Assembly (NCBI RefSeq): GCF_000731955.1
Contig: NZ_JNCK01000001.1
Coordinates: 930,001 to 994,000 of the forward strand
Origin: Halomonas zincidurans B6
Lineage (GTDB): Bacteria > Pseudomonadota > Gammaproteobacteria > Pseudomonadales > Halomonadaceae
Length of the DNA: 64,000 bases
Reading direction: 5' to 3'
Made by a program: the position numbers and the translations under genes. Within the stretch, counting starts at the first letter, position 1. Each line of letters opens with the position of its first letter. A model generated the notes under the pieces. That model ran no database searches. It was given only the letters and a program-made list of their open reading frames with translations, and was not told the DNA's origin. Below are positions 8,935 through 19,833 of this stretch, piece by piece.

Positions 8935-8955
8935 TCATGCCAAGGATCGCTCGCC

Positions 8956-9390
8956 ATGGACCCACGAATCGCCCGTTCCACGCTGCGCGTGCGCGGCTTT
9001 CATCTCGACGGCTATGCCCACGTCAACAACGCCCGCTATCTGGAATTTCTCGAGGAGGGGCGCTGGGCCTATTTCGAGCAGCAGTTCGATCTGGCGGCGC
9101 TGTTCAATCAGGGCCTGGCCGCGGTCGCCGTCAATCTCAACATCAATTATCGCCGTGCCGCGGTGATCCACGACGAGCTGGAGGTACTGACCTCGCTGGC
9201 CAGTCTCAACCATCGCAGCGCCGTGATCCACCAGGAGATCAACCGGGTCGACGACGGCAAGCGGATCGCCGATGCCGACTTCACCTTCGTGCTGCTGGAT
9301 ACCAACACCGGCAAGAGCCTGCCGATCGACGGCGAGGTGCGCGATACCCTGCGCCCCTATGTGCTCGGCGAGGCGAATACCGCTCACTAG
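8956..9390 (+). CDS. Acyl-CoA thioesterase, 4HBT hotdog family
   Basis: A 144-residue hotdog-fold thioesterase of the YbgC/4HBT group that hydrolyses acyl-CoA thioesters. The active-site block is DGYAHVNNARYLEFLEEGR around residues 18-36, containing the expected catalytic Asp before the HVNN turn, and NINYRR follows near 68. The ATG at 8956 has AAGGA about 11 nt upstream. It sits just downstream of a MITE-like repeat and upstream of gyrA. The acyl substrate is unknown. Confidence 0.88.
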   Translation: MDPRIARSTLRVRGFHLDGYAHVNNARYLEFLEEGRWAYFEQQFDLAALFNQGLAAVAVNLNINYRRAAVIHDELEVLTSLASLNHRSAVIHQEINRVDDGKRIADADFTFVLLDTNTGKSLPIDGEVRDTLRPYVLGEANTAH

Positions 9391-9460
9391 ACCGAGGCGC
9401 GTGACCTGCAGTCTCAACGAGGCGGCGTCCCCGGCGCTGCCTTAATGGGCCGCGCAATGG

Positions 9461-9466
9461 TATAAT
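9461..9466 (+). promoter_or_regulatory. Probable -10 element of the gyrA promoter
   Basis: A perfect TATAAT lies in the gap between the thioesterase gene and gyrA, giving a predicted leader of about 130 nt. The -35 region is weak. The supercoiling sensitivity usual for gyrA promoters cannot be judged here. Confidence 0.5.
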
Positions 9467-9603
9467 CGTCCGATCGTGTCGCCCCGCGGGGCGCACAGCC
9501 TTCGCCTCGTCGCCTCCTCGGTGCCGGCCGGGCGAGAGCGAAGGTTAATCGCTTGCTGTTATGCCAGCGCTTATCAGTCGCAGTGCAAAGGATTCGACGA
9601 CAC

Positions 9604-12390
9604 ATGGGTGACATCGCCAGAGAGATTCTGCCAGTCAATATCGAGGACGAGCTCAAGCAGTCGTATCTCGATTACGCGATGAGCGTGATCATCGGCCGCG
9701 CGCTGCCGGACGTGCGCGATGGGCTCAAGCCCGTTCACCGTCGGGTGTTGTATGCCATGCACGAACTCGGCAACGACTGGAACAAGCCCTACAAGAAGTC
9801 CGCCCGTGTGGTCGGCGATGTGATCGGTAAGTATCACCCGCATGGCGACAGCGCGGTCTACGACACCATCGTGCGCATGGCCCAGGACTTCTCGATGCGC
9901 TACGTGCTGGTCGACGGCCAGGGCAACTTCGGCTCGATCGACGGCGACAGCGCGGCGGCGATGCGTTACACCGAGGTGCGCATGGCGCGGCTTTCCCATG
10001 AACTGCTGGCCGATCTCGAGAAGGACACCGTCGACTGGGTCGACAACTACGACGGCACCGAGCGCATTCCCGACGTGCTGCCGACGCGGGTGCCCAACCT
10101 GCTGGTCAACGGCGGCTCGGGCATCGCGGTGGGCATGGCGACCAACATTCCGCCGCACAACATGGTCGAGGTGATCAACGGCTGCCTGGCGCTGATCGAC
10201 GATTACACGCTGACCATCGACGATCTGATGGAATACATCCCGGGGCCCGATTTTCCCACCGCCGGGATCATCAACGGCAAGGCCGGCATCCTCGACGCCT
10301 ATCGCACCGGCCGCGGGCGCATCTACGTGCGCGCCCAGTACACCGTGGAGCACCACGAGAAGAGCGGGCGCGATCATATCGTCATCACCGAGCTGCCGTA
10401 TCAGGTCAACAAGGCGCGGCTGATCGAGAAAATCGCCGAGCTGGTCAAGGACAAGCGCATCGAGGGCATCGCCGAGCTGCGCGACGAGTCCGACAAGGAC
10501 GGTCTGCGCGTGGTGATCGAGGTCAAGCGCGGCGAGTCCGGCGAGGTGGTGGTCAACAACCTGTTCGCCCATACCCAGCTCGAGACCGTGTTCGGCATCA
10601 ACATGGTGGCGCTGGAAGATGGCCAGCCCAAGACGCTCAACCTCAAGCAGATACTCGAGGCGTTCGTCCGCCACCGCCGCGAGGTGGTGACCCGGCGCAC
10701 GCTGTTCGAGCTCAAGAAGGCCCGCGAGCGTGGCCACATCCTCGAAGGCCTGGCGGTGGCGATCTCCAACATCGACGAGGTGATCGAGCTGATCAAGGCT
10801 TCGCCGAGCGCCGCCGAAGCCAAGGAGAAGCTGCTCGACAAGGCCTGGCAACCGGGCCAGGTGACCAGCATGCTCGAGCGCGCCGGGGCGGTGTCGTGCA
10901 AGCCGGAAGGCCTCGAGGAAGGCCTGGGGCTTTCCGGCGATCAGCGCGAATACCGGCTGTCGCCGGCTCAGGCCCAGGCGATCCTCGAGTTGCGCCTGCA
11001 TCGCCTGACCGGGCTCGAGACTGAGAAGCTGCTCAACGAGTACCTGGGCATTCTCGAGAAGATCGCCGAACTCAGCGCGATCCTGGCCTCCGCCGATCGC
11101 CTGCTCGAGGTGATCCGCGAGGAACTGATCGCGGTGCGCGATCAGTACGGCGATGCCCGCAAGACGGTCATCCAGACCAGTCGCCTCGACTTGACCATCG
11201 CCGATCTGATCAACGAAGAGGACATGGTGGTCACCATCTCGCGCTCGGGCTATGCCAAGACCCAGCCGATCACCGACTACCAGGCCCAGCGCCGCGGCGG
11301 ACGCGGCAAGTCGGCGACCAGCATGAAGGACGAGGATGTCATCGAGCATCTGCTGGTGGCCTCGACCCACGACACCGTGCTGCTGTTCTCCAACAAGGGC
11401 AAGGTCTACTGGCTCAAGGTCTACGAGATACCCGCGGCCAGTCGCGGCTCGAGGGGCAAGCCACTGGTCAATCTGCTGCCGCTGGACGGCGACGAATCGA
11501 TCAACGCCATGCTGCCGGTGCGCGAGTATCGCGAGGACAGCTACATCTTCTTCGCCACCGCCAACGGCACCGTCAAGCGCACCACGCTCGACCAGTTCTC
11601 GCGGCCGCGTAGCGTGGGGCTGATCGCCATCGACCTCGACGAGGGCGATCGTCTGGTCGGCGCCGCGGTGACCAACGGCGAAGACCACGTCATGCTGCTG
11701 TCGTCCAACGGCAAGGCGATCCGCTTCGAGGAAGGCAACGTCCGCGCCATGGGCCGCACCGCACGCGGCGTGCGCGGCATGCGCCTGCAGGGCGATGCCG
11801 AGGTGATCAGCCTGATCATCCCGCGCTCGACGCAGATCGATGACAGCGACTCGGCCGACGACGACGGCGCTGACGAGGCCATGCAGGGTGAGGCCGTCGA
11901 GGTGGAGGTCGGTGCCGTCGACACCGCCGACGAGCAGATCTACATTCTGACCGCCTCGCAGCGCGGCTACGGCAAGCGCACGCGGCTGGAAGCCTTCCCG
12001 CTGCGCGGACGCGGCGGCCAGGGCGTGATCGCCATGCAGACCAGCGCGCGCAACGGTGAGCTGGTGTCGGCGATCCAGGTGCACGCCTGCGACGAGATGA
12101 TGCTGATCACCGATCGCGGCACCTTGGTGCGCACCCGTGTCGAGGAGGTCTCGGCGACCTCGCGCAACACCCAGGGGGTGATGCTGATCCGCCTGGGCGA
12201 GGGCGAATCGCTGGTCAAGACCGTGCGCGTCGACGAGCCCAGCGAGGAGCAGGTCGAGGCGGCGATCGAGAGCGAGATTGCACCCGGTGAAGGCGCTGAC
12301 AGCCAGGCGCTAGCCGAGGATGACGGCGCTGCCGACACCGACGATCTCGGCGACGCTAGCGACGAGCCGGGACCGGAAGAGCCACAGTGA
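9604..12390 (+). CDS. gyrA: DNA gyrase subunit A
   Basis: Breakage-reunion subunit of DNA gyrase; the A2B2 enzyme introduces negative supercoils. The product is 928 residues. The N-terminal winged-helix region carries the catalytic tyrosine (Y122 in MRYTEVRMARL). Quinolone-region residues S83 and D87 are the sensitive, wild-type residues and the numbering equals that of E. coli. The GyrA box QRRGGRG (about 562) starts the C-terminal beta-pinwheel that wraps DNA. An insertion rich in Asp and Glu between pinwheel blades (about 740-775) and an acidic tail are longer than in E. coli and fit a halophile-type acidic proteome. MGDIAREILPVNIEDE is the family start; AAGGA lies 11 nt upstream. Confidence 0.98.
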   Translation: MGDIAREILPVNIEDELKQSYLDYAMSVIIGRALPDVRDGLKPVHRRVLYAMHELGNDWNKPYKKSARVVGDVIGKYHPHGDSAVYDTIVRMAQDFSMRYVLVDGQGNFGSIDGDSAAAMRYTEVRMARLSHELLADLEKDTVDWVDNYDGTERIPDVLPTRVPNLLVNGGSGIAVGMATNIPPHNMVEVINGCLALIDDYTLTIDDLMEYIPGPDFPTAGIINGKAGILDAYRTGRGRIYVRAQYTVEHHEKSGRDHIVITELPYQVNKARLIEKIAELVKDKRIEGIAELRDESDKDGLRVVIEVKRGESGEVVVNNLFAHTQLETVFGINMVALEDGQPKTLNLKQILEAFVRHRREVVTRRTLFELKKARERGHILEGLAVAISNIDEVIELIKASPSAAEAKEKLLDKAWQPGQVTSMLERAGAVSCKPEGLEEGLGLSGDQREYRLSPAQAQAILELRLHRLTGLETEKLLNEYLGILEKIAELSAILASADRLLEVIREELIAVRDQYGDARKTVIQTSRLDLTIADLINEEDMVVTISRSGYAKTQPITDYQAQRRGGRGKSATSMKDEDVIEHLLVASTHDTVLLFSNKGKVYWLKVYEIPAASRGSRGKPLVNLLPLDGDESINAMLPVREYREDSYIFFATANGTVKRTTLDQFSRPRSVGLIAIDLDEGDRLVGAAVTNGEDHVMLLSSNGKAIRFEEGNVRAMGRTARGVRGMRLQGDAEVISLIIPRSTQIDDSDSADDDGADEAMQGEAVEVEVGAVDTADEQIYILTASQRGYGKRTRLEAFPLRGRGGQGVIAMQTSARNGELVSAIQVHACDEMMLITDRGTLVRTRVEEVSATSRNTQGVMLIRLGEGESLVKTVRVDEPSEEQVEAAIESEIAPGEGADSQALAEDDGAADTDDLGDASDEPGPEEPQ

Positions 12391-12409
12391 GGCCGGGCCT
12401 GGTTCATCC

Positions 12410-12434
12410 GCGATCGCCGTTTATCGGCGGTCGC
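12410..12434 (+). terminator. Possible gyrA terminator hairpin
   Basis: GCGATCGCCG pairs with CGGCGGTCGC across a 5-nt loop (one G-U pair) 20 bp after the gyrA stop. Only a short TT follows, so termination may be partial. Confidence 0.35.
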
Positions 12435-12546
12435 TTGGCATAGCTTGCCATGGTTAGTGCGGCCGTTGTAACAGCGCATCAGCTTTTCAGCGAATAGCAC
12501 TTCAGCGAGAGCACTTCAGCAGAATAAGTTGCGAGAGACGACGCCG

Positions 12547-13629
<1,083 letters not shown>

Positions 13630-13717
13630 ACCCAGCCGTAAGCTTGAAGCGGTAAGCTGGAAGTAAAACCAGAAGCGGAACGTTGGCTTCCAGTGCTGTC
13701 TCGACCGAGGACTACTG

Positions 13718-14809
13718 ATGAGCGACACCCCTGTCAATCTCGATGCCCTGCGCGAGCGCATCGACGAGATCGATACCCGGATCCTTGAGTTGATCAGCGA
13801 GCGCGCCCGGTGCGCGCAACGCGTCGCCCAGGTCAAGACCGCCGACGACCCTCAGGCGGTGTTCTACCGTCCCGAGCGCGAGGCCCAGGTGCTTAGACGC
13901 ATCATGGCGCTCAACCCCGGCCCGCTGGACGCCGAGGAGATGGCCCGGTTGTTTCGCGAGATCATGTCCGCCTGCCTGGCGCTGGAGCAGCCGGTCAAGG
14001 TCGCCTACCTGGGCCCCGAGGGCACCTTTACCCAGCAGGCCGCGCTCAAGCATTTCGGCGAGAGTGCCGTGAGCCTGCCGATGGCGGCGATCGACGAGGT
14101 CTTCCGCGAGGTCGAGGCGGGTGCGGTCAACTACGGCGTGGTGCCGGTCGAGAACTCCACCGAGGGGGTGGTCAACCACACTCTGGACTCGTTCATGGAT
14201 TCGTCGCTGCACATCTGTGGCGAGGTCGTGCTGCGCATCCACCATCACCTGCTGATCGCCGGCACTACCCGGCAGGACAAGATCTCGCGCATCTACTCCC
14301 ATCCGCAATCCTTCGCCCAGTGCCGCAAGTGGCTCGACGCCCATTATCCACAGGCCGAGCGCGTGCCGGTGTCGTCGAACGCCGAGGCCGCGCGGCTGGT
14401 CAAGAGCGAATGGCACAGCGCGGCGATCGCCGGCGACATGGCGGCCAAGCTCTATGAACTGGAGCGGGTCGCCGAGAAGATCGAGGATCGTCCCGACAAC
14501 TCGACGCGCTTTCTGATCATCGGCCATCAGGACGTGCCGATGTGCGGCACCGACAAGACCTCGCTGGTGGTGGCGATGCGTAACCAGCCGGGCGCGCTGC
14601 ACGACCTGCTCGAACCGTTCCACCGACATCAGATCGACATGACCCGCCTCGAGACCCGGCCGTCGCGCAGCGGGGTGTGGAACTACGTGTTCTTCATCGA
14701 CTTCAAGGGCCACGTCGACCAGCCCGAGGTCGCCGCGCTGCTCGACGAGGTGCGCCTGCGCGCCGCCGAGATGAAGGTGCTGGGCTCCTACCCGCAGGGG
14801 GTGCTTTAG
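13718..14809 (+). CDS. pheA: Bifunctional chorismate mutase / prephenate dehydratase (P-protein)
   Basis: Makes phenylpyruvate from chorismate, committing to phenylalanine. The 363-residue protein has an N-terminal AroQ chorismate mutase (about 5-90; LDALRERIDEIDTRILELI), a prephenate dehydratase domain (about 95-275) with the DNSTRF catalytic motif, and a C-terminal ACT domain. The ACT domain shows GALHDLLEPF and an ETRP variant of the ESRP effector motif, so feedback control by phenylalanine is expected. It abuts the following fused gene with no gap (stop 14807-14809, next GTG at 14810). Confidence 0.97.
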   Translation: MSDTPVNLDALRERIDEIDTRILELISERARCAQRVAQVKTADDPQAVFYRPEREAQVLRRIMALNPGPLDAEEMARLFREIMSACLALEQPVKVAYLGPEGTFTQQAALKHFGESAVSLPMAAIDEVFREVEAGAVNYGVVPVENSTEGVVNHTLDSFMDSSLHICGEVVLRIHHHLLIAGTTRQDKISRIYSHPQSFAQCRKWLDAHYPQAERVPVSSNAEAARLVKSEWHSAAIAGDMAAKLYELERVAEKIEDRPDNSTRFLIIGHQDVPMCGTDKTSLVVAMRNQPGALHDLLEPFHRHQIDMTRLETRPSRSGVWNYVFFIDFKGHVDQPEVAALLDEVRLRAAEMKVLGSYPQGVL

Positions 14810-17122
14810 GTGGTGAAACGCAGCCATGCGGTGGCGAAACGCAGCCACGACACGCTGGAGCGAAGCCACGACGGCGCGCGGCAAGTCGCCGAATCGCGGA
14901 TCCTGATCGTCGGCCTGGGCCTGATCGGCGGCTCGCTGGCCGCGGCGCTAAAGGCCGGCGGCTATCGCGGCGAGATCGTCGCCTGCGATCGCGATCCCGA
15001 CGAAATCGCCCGCGGCATCGCCATGGGTGTGATCGACGACGGCGGCAGCGAGCTAACGCCGTGGGTCGAGGCCAGCAGCCTGATCGTGCTGGCGGTGCCG
15101 GTGATGGCCATGCAAGGCGTGATGGAAGCGTTGCGTCCGCTGCTCGACGATCAGGTGGTCACCGACGTGGGCAGCACCAAGCTGGCGATTCGCACCGCCG
15201 CCGAGGCGGTATTCGGCGCGCTGCCGGCGCGCTTCGTGCTCGGCCATCCGATCGCCGGTTCCGAGAAGAGCGGCGTGGCGGCATCCAACCCGACGCTCTA
15301 TCGCGGTCACAAGGTGATCCTCACTCCCGAGCCCGACAACGACCCGCAGGCGGTGGCGCGGGTGCGCGCGCTGTGGGCGGCGTGCGGCGCCGAGGTGCTG
15401 GAGATGGCCGTCGAGCGTCACGATCAGGTGCTGGCGCGGACCAGCCACCTGCCGCACCTGCTGGCCTTCTCGCTGGTCGACACCCTGGCGCGCCAGGACG
15501 AGCGGCTCGAGATCTTCCGCTACGCTGCGGGCGGTTTTCGCGACTTCACCCGGATCGCCGGCAGCGACCCGGTGATGTGGCGCGACGTGTTCACCGCCAA
15601 TCGCGACGCGGTGCTCGCCGCGCTCGACGATTTCGAGGCCGGCGTGGCGCGGCTGCGCAGCGCGGTCGAGCGTGGCGACGGCGATGCCATGCTGGCGACG
15701 CTGGACCGTGCCAGCCATGCTCGGCAGTATTTCGACACCCTTTTGAACAAGACGAGATATCAGACGATGGAACAACGCAACATCCGCTACCGCGTGCAGC
15801 CCGGCGGTAGCGTTCGCGGCACGATCCGCGTGCCCGGCGACAAGTCGATCTCGCACCGTTCGATCATGCTCGGTGCGCTGGCCGAAGGCGTGACCCAGGT
15901 GCAGGGCTTTCTCGAGGGCGAGGACAGCCTGGCCACGCTGCAGGCGTTCCGCGAGATGGGCGTGGCGATCGAGGGGCCGCACCAGGGTCGCGTGACCATC
16001 CATGGGGTCGGCATGCATGGCCTCAAGGCGCCGGTCGGCCCGCTCTACGTGGGCAACGCCGGCACCGCCATGCGGCTGTTCGCCGGGCTGCTGGCGGGTC
16101 AGGCCTTCGATACCGAGTTGACCGGCGACGTCTCGCTGACCAGGCGGCCGATGGGCCGCGTGGCCGATCCGCTGCGTGCGATGGGCGCGGTGATCGAGAC
16201 CGCCGAGGGCGGTCGGCCGCCGCTCAAGATCAAGGGCGGCCAGGCGCTCAAGGGCATCGATTACGCCATGCCGATGGCCAGCGCCCAGGTGAAATCCTGC
16301 CTGCTGCTGGCCGGGATGTACGCCGACGGCGAAACCCGGGTGCGCGAGCCGGCGCCGACCCGCGATCATACCGAGCGCATGCTCAATGGTTTCGGTTATC
16401 CGGTTTCCCGCGACGGCGATCTCGCCTGGCTCAACGGCGGCGGCACGCTGACCGCCGGGCCGATCGACGTACCCTCGGACATCTCCTCGGCGACGTTCTT
16501 CCTGGTCGCCGCGGCGATCACCCCGGGCTCGGATCTGACGCTCGAGCATGTTGGCGTCAATCCCACGCGGATCGGCGTGATCAACATTCTCAAGGCGATG
16601 GGCGCCGATCTCGTGCTTTCCAACCAGCATGAGGTGGGCGGCGAGCCGGTGGCCGACATCCGCGTGCGCTACACGCCGCTCAAGGGCATCGAGATTCCCG
16701 CCGATCAGGTGCCGCTGGCGATCGACGAGTTCCCGGCGCTGTTCGTTGCCGCGGCCAGCGCCGAGGGCACCACGCGGCTGCGCGGCGCCGAGGAGCTGCG
16801 GGTCAAGGAGTCCGACCGACTGCAGGCGATGGCCGACGGCCTGGCCGCGCTGGGCGTCGAGGTCACCCTCTACGCCGACGGCATCGACATCGTCGGTCGT
16901 CTGGACGGTCAGGGCGATGACGGCCCCAGCTATGGCGGCGGGCGCATCGACAGCCTCGGCGATCATCGCATCGCCATGGCGTTCAGCGTCGCCGCGCTGC
17001 GCGCCCGCGAGGCGATCGTGATCGATGACTGCGCCAACGTGGCGACCTCGTTCCCGGGCTTCATCGAGCTGGCACGCAAGGTTGGATTGGCGCTCGAAGA
17101 GCGGGCCGAGGAGGGTGCATGA
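14810..17122 (+). CDS. tyrA-aroA: Fused prephenate dehydrogenase / EPSP synthase (TyrA-AroA)
   Basis: One 770-residue frame joins two aromatic-pathway enzymes. Residues 30-310 are an NAD(P)-dependent prephenate dehydrogenase (GLGLIGG at 35-41, then GHPIAGSEKSG). Residues 320-770 are a class I 5-enolpyruvylshikimate-3-phosphate synthase (PGDKSISHRS, GNAGTAMRL, RVKESDRLQ). An in-frame ATG at 15767 marks the junction and could serve as an internal start. The fusion is known in Pseudomonas and relatives. The start is uncertain: GTG at 14810, 14813 or 14831. The first 25 residues are an odd threefold KRSH/ERSH repeat. The 3' end overlaps cmk by 4 nt. Confidence 0.95.
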   Translation: MVKRSHAVAKRSHDTLERSHDGARQVAESRILIVGLGLIGGSLAAALKAGGYRGEIVACDRDPDEIARGIAMGVIDDGGSELTPWVEASSLIVLAVPVMAMQGVMEALRPLLDDQVVTDVGSTKLAIRTAAEAVFGALPARFVLGHPIAGSEKSGVAASNPTLYRGHKVILTPEPDNDPQAVARVRALWAACGAEVLEMAVERHDQVLARTSHLPHLLAFSLVDTLARQDERLEIFRYAAGGFRDFTRIAGSDPVMWRDVFTANRDAVLAALDDFEAGVARLRSAVERGDGDAMLATLDRASHARQYFDTLLNKTRYQTMEQRNIRYRVQPGGSVRGTIRVPGDKSISHRSIMLGALAEGVTQVQGFLEGEDSLATLQAFREMGVAIEGPHQGRVTIHGVGMHGLKAPVGPLYVGNAGTAMRLFAGLLAGQAFDTELTGDVSLTRRPMGRVADPLRAMGAVIETAEGGRPPLKIKGGQALKGIDYAMPMASAQVKSCLLLAGMYADGETRVREPAPTRDHTERMLNGFGYPVSRDGDLAWLNGGGTLTAGPIDVPSDISSATFFLVAAAITPGSDLTLEHVGVNPTRIGVINILKAMGADLVLSNQHEVGGEPVADIRVRYTPLKGIEIPADQVPLAIDEFPALFVAAASAEGTTRLRGAEELRVKESDRLQAMADGLAALGVEVTLYADGIDIVGRLDGQGDDGPSYGGGRIDSLGDHRIAMAFSVAALRAREAIVIDDCANVATSFPGFIELARKVGLALEERAEEGA

Positions 17123-17814
17123 GCCAGGACGCTTGCGCCGCGGTGCTCGCCATCGACGGCCCCGGCGGGGCTGGCAAGGGCACGGTCAGCCGGCTGATCG
17201 CCGAACGCCTGGGCTGGCATCTGCTGGATTCCGGCGCGCTCTACCGACTCACCGCCCAGGCGGCGCTCAAGCACGGCATCGCCCTCGACGACGAGCCGGC
17301 GGTGGCGCGCTTGGCCGGGTCGCTGGATGTCGCCTTTCTCGCCGAGGACGGCGCGGCGCGGGTGGTGCTCGAGGGCGAGGACGTCAGCGCGGCGATCCGT
17401 ACCGAGGCGATGGGCGAATGCGCCTCCCGGGTTGCGGCACTGGCGGCGGTTCGCCAGGCGTTGCTGGCCCGCCAGCGCGACTTTCAGAAGCCGCCCGGGC
17501 TGGTCGCCGACGGCCGCGACATGGGCACCGTGGTGTTTCCCGGCGCGGCGCTGAAGATATTTCTCACCGCCTCCGCCGAGGAGCGTGCCCGCCGCCGCCT
17601 CCTCCAGTTGCAGGAAGCGGGCGTGGATGCTAGTCTACCGAGTCTTTTAAAAGAGATTCAGGCTCGCGATGCGCGCGACATGCAGCGTGCCGTGGCTCCG
17701 CTCAAGCCGGCCGACGATGCCATTGAGCTGGATACCACCGAGCTGTCGATACCGGATGTGGTGGATCACATTCAGAGGCTGCTTGAGGATCGAAGTCTGA
17801 TCGCCTCGATCTGA
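17119..17814 (+). CDS. cmk: Cytidylate kinase
   Basis: Phosphorylates CMP and dCMP using ATP, essential for nucleotide recycling. The 231-residue product has the P-loop GPGGAGKG (14-21), the family block LDSGALYRLTA and the LVADGRDMGTVVFP block, typical of bacterial Cmk. Its ATG lies inside the end of aroA (ATGA overlap), implying coupled translation. rpsA follows after about 200 bp, the cmk-rpsA order conserved across proteobacteria. Confidence 0.96.
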   Translation: MSQDACAAVLAIDGPGGAGKGTVSRLIAERLGWHLLDSGALYRLTAQAALKHGIALDDEPAVARLAGSLDVAFLAEDGAARVVLEGEDVSAAIRTEAMGECASRVAALAAVRQALLARQRDFQKPPGLVADGRDMGTVVFPGAALKIFLTASAEERARRRLLQLQEAGVDASLPSLLKEIQARDARDMQRAVAPLKPADDAIELDTTELSIPDVVDHIQRLLEDRSLIASI

Positions 17815-18018
17815 AGTGAAGTCCCCGATGCGACGACGCTTCCGGGTGCCCCCGGCAAGATGTAATGACGTGCTCCGGCAACCTGACCCCATGCGACTGA
17901 GAGCCGGATCAGGTCGAACCAGCGCCAACATCCCCGGGGATTTGTAAAGTAGGCCCGCACTCGCTGGTGGTGTGGAGAAGGCGACAACCGCCATTACCGT
18001 TGATCACGTAGGATGCTC

Positions 18019-19692
18019 ATGAGCGAAAGCTTTGCTGAACTGTTCGAACAGTCCCTCCAGGACATCAACATGGAACCCGGTGCCATCGTCATGGCCACCG
18101 TGGTGGACATCGAAGGTGACTGGATTACCGTCAATGCCGGCCTGAAATCCGAAGGCCAGATCCCCGTGGCGCAGTTCCGTAACGATAACGGCGAACTGAC
18201 CATCGGCATTGGCGACGAAGTCAAGGTTGCACTCGAAGCCGTCGAAGACGGGTTCGGTGAGACGCGTCTGTCCCGCGAGAAGGCCAAGCGTGCCGAAGCC
18301 TGGAAAGAGCTGGAAGCCGCCTTCGAGAAGGACGAGATCGTCAAGGGCGTGATCAACGGCAAGGTCAAGGGCGGTTTCACGGTCGACGTGGCCTCCATCC
18401 GCGCCTTCCTGCCGGGTTCGCTGGTCGACGTGCGCCCGGTGCGCGACACCACGCACCTCGAGAACAAAGAGCTCGACTTCAAGGTCATCAAGCTCGATCC
18501 CAAGCGCAACAACGTGGTCGTTTCCCGCCGTGCCGTGCTCGAAGCCGAGAACAGCGCCGAGCGTGAAGCGTTGCTGGCGACCCTGCAGGAAGGCCAGCAG
18601 ATCCAGGGTATCGTCAAGAACCTCACCGATTATGGCGCGTTCGTCGACCTGGGCGGCGTCGATGGTCTGCTGCACATCACCGACATGGCCTGGAAGCGCA
18701 TCAAGCATCCGTCCGAGATCGTCGGTGTCGGCGACGAGATCAACGTCAAGGTGCTGAAGTTCGATCGCGAGCGCAACCGCGTGTCGCTGGGCCTCAAGCA
18801 GTTGGGCGAAGATCCCTGGGTCAACATCAAGGCGCGTTACCCGGAAGGCACCAAGGTCGACGCGCGCGTCACCAACCTCACCGACTACGGCTGCTTCGCC
18901 GAGCTGGAAGAGGGTGTCGAGGGTCTGGTTCACGTCTCCGAAATGGACTGGACCAACAAGAACATCCATCCGTCCAAGGTCGTGCAGGTCGGTGACGACG
19001 TTCAGGTCATGGTGCTGGACATCGACGAAGAGCGTCGGCGTATCTCGCTGGGCATCAAGCAGTGCACCACCAACCCGTGGGAAGACTTCAACGCCCGTTA
19101 CAACAAGGGCGATCGGGTTGCCGGGACCATCAAGTCGATTACCGATTTCGGTATCTTCATCGGTCTGGAAGGCGGCATTGACGGTCTGGTTCACCTGTCC
19201 GACATTTCCTGGTCCGAGACCGGCGAAGAGGCGGTGCGCCAGTTCAAGAAGGGTGACGAAGCCGAAGCCGTCATCCTGTCGATCGACCCCGAGCGCGAGC
19301 GCATCTCGTTGGGCATCAAGCAGCTCGAGACCGACCCGGTTTCCGAGTTCCTGGCGGTCAACGACAAGGGCTCGATGGTTACCGGTCGTGTCGTCGAAGT
19401 CGACGCCAAGGAAGCCCACGTCGAGCTGGCGACCGATGTCATCGGTATCCTCAAGGCCTCCGAGATCAGCGCCGATCGTGTCGAAGACGCGCGTAACGTG
19501 CTGAGCGAAGGCGACAGCGTCGAGGCCCGCATCGTCGGCGTCGATCGCAAGAACCGCGGCATCAGCCTGTCGATCAAGGCCAAGGACCAGGCGGACACGC
19601 GCCGCAACATGGGCCGCCTGCGCGAGCAGGAAAGCGAGTCCAGCCCGACCACCATTGGCGACCTGATCAAGCAGCAGATGGGTCAGGACTGA
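18019..19692 (+). CDS. rpsA: 30S ribosomal protein S1
   Basis: Largest ribosomal protein; it binds mRNA leaders and aids initiation on weak ribosome sites. The 557-residue product, equal in length to E. coli S1, has six S1 repeats; the RNA-binding ones show the recurring pattern TDYGAFVDLGG / TDFGIFIGLEG. The start is ATG at 18019 (MSESFAELFEQSL) with AGGA 5 nt upstream; another ATG at 18013 sits inside that ribosome site. The 204-nt gap to cmk holds GC-rich hairpins and is probably the leader where S1 autoregulates. ihfB, which often follows rpsA, is not here. Confidence 0.98.
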   Translation: MSESFAELFEQSLQDINMEPGAIVMATVVDIEGDWITVNAGLKSEGQIPVAQFRNDNGELTIGIGDEVKVALEAVEDGFGETRLSREKAKRAEAWKELEAAFEKDEIVKGVINGKVKGGFTVDVASIRAFLPGSLVDVRPVRDTTHLENKELDFKVIKLDPKRNNVVVSRRAVLEAENSAEREALLATLQEGQQIQGIVKNLTDYGAFVDLGGVDGLLHITDMAWKRIKHPSEIVGVGDEINVKVLKFDRERNRVSLGLKQLGEDPWVNIKARYPEGTKVDARVTNLTDYGCFAELEEGVEGLVHVSEMDWTNKNIHPSKVVQVGDDVQVMVLDIDEERRRISLGIKQCTTNPWEDFNARYNKGDRVAGTIKSITDFGIFIGLEGGIDGLVHLSDISWSETGEEAVRQFKKGDEAEAVILSIDPERERISLGIKQLETDPVSEFLAVNDKGSMVTGRVVEVDAKEAHVELATDVIGILKASEISADRVEDARNVLSEGDSVEARIVGVDRKNRGISLSIKAKDQADTRRNMGRLREQESESSPTTIGDLIKQQMGQD

Positions 19693-19742
19693 TCGTCCAC
19701 TAGTCTCGCAAGACGCAAGATGGCCGCAGATGGCCAGATAAG

Positions 19743-19772
19743 AGCCGCGACCTTCGGGTCGCGGCTTTTTTT
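19743..19772 (+). terminator. rpsA intrinsic terminator
   Basis: A 10-bp stem, AGCCGCGACC with GGTCGCGGCT, has a stable TTCG tetraloop and is followed by seven Ts. It lies 50 bp after rpsA. Confidence 0.95.
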
Positions 19773-19833
19773 GGGCGCTCACTCGTCTAAGCCGCTCGGC
19801 GGGTAGGAGCGAGGGCGTTCACGCTGTCACGGT

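Noticed and set aside
9574..12084. An 836-codon open frame on the strand opposite gyrA
   Set aside because: Shadow of a GC-rich coding sequence; His/Asp/Ala-biased composition, no ribosome site and no family pattern, while gyrA is certain.
17815..18018. A riboswitch or small RNA between cmk and rpsA
   Set aside because: GC-rich hairpins are present but match no riboswitch I know; an S1 autoregulatory leader is the simpler reading.
19693..19833. ihfB expected after rpsA
   Set aside because: Only a terminator and a short gap are present; the gene must lie elsewhere, and this is not notable on its own.
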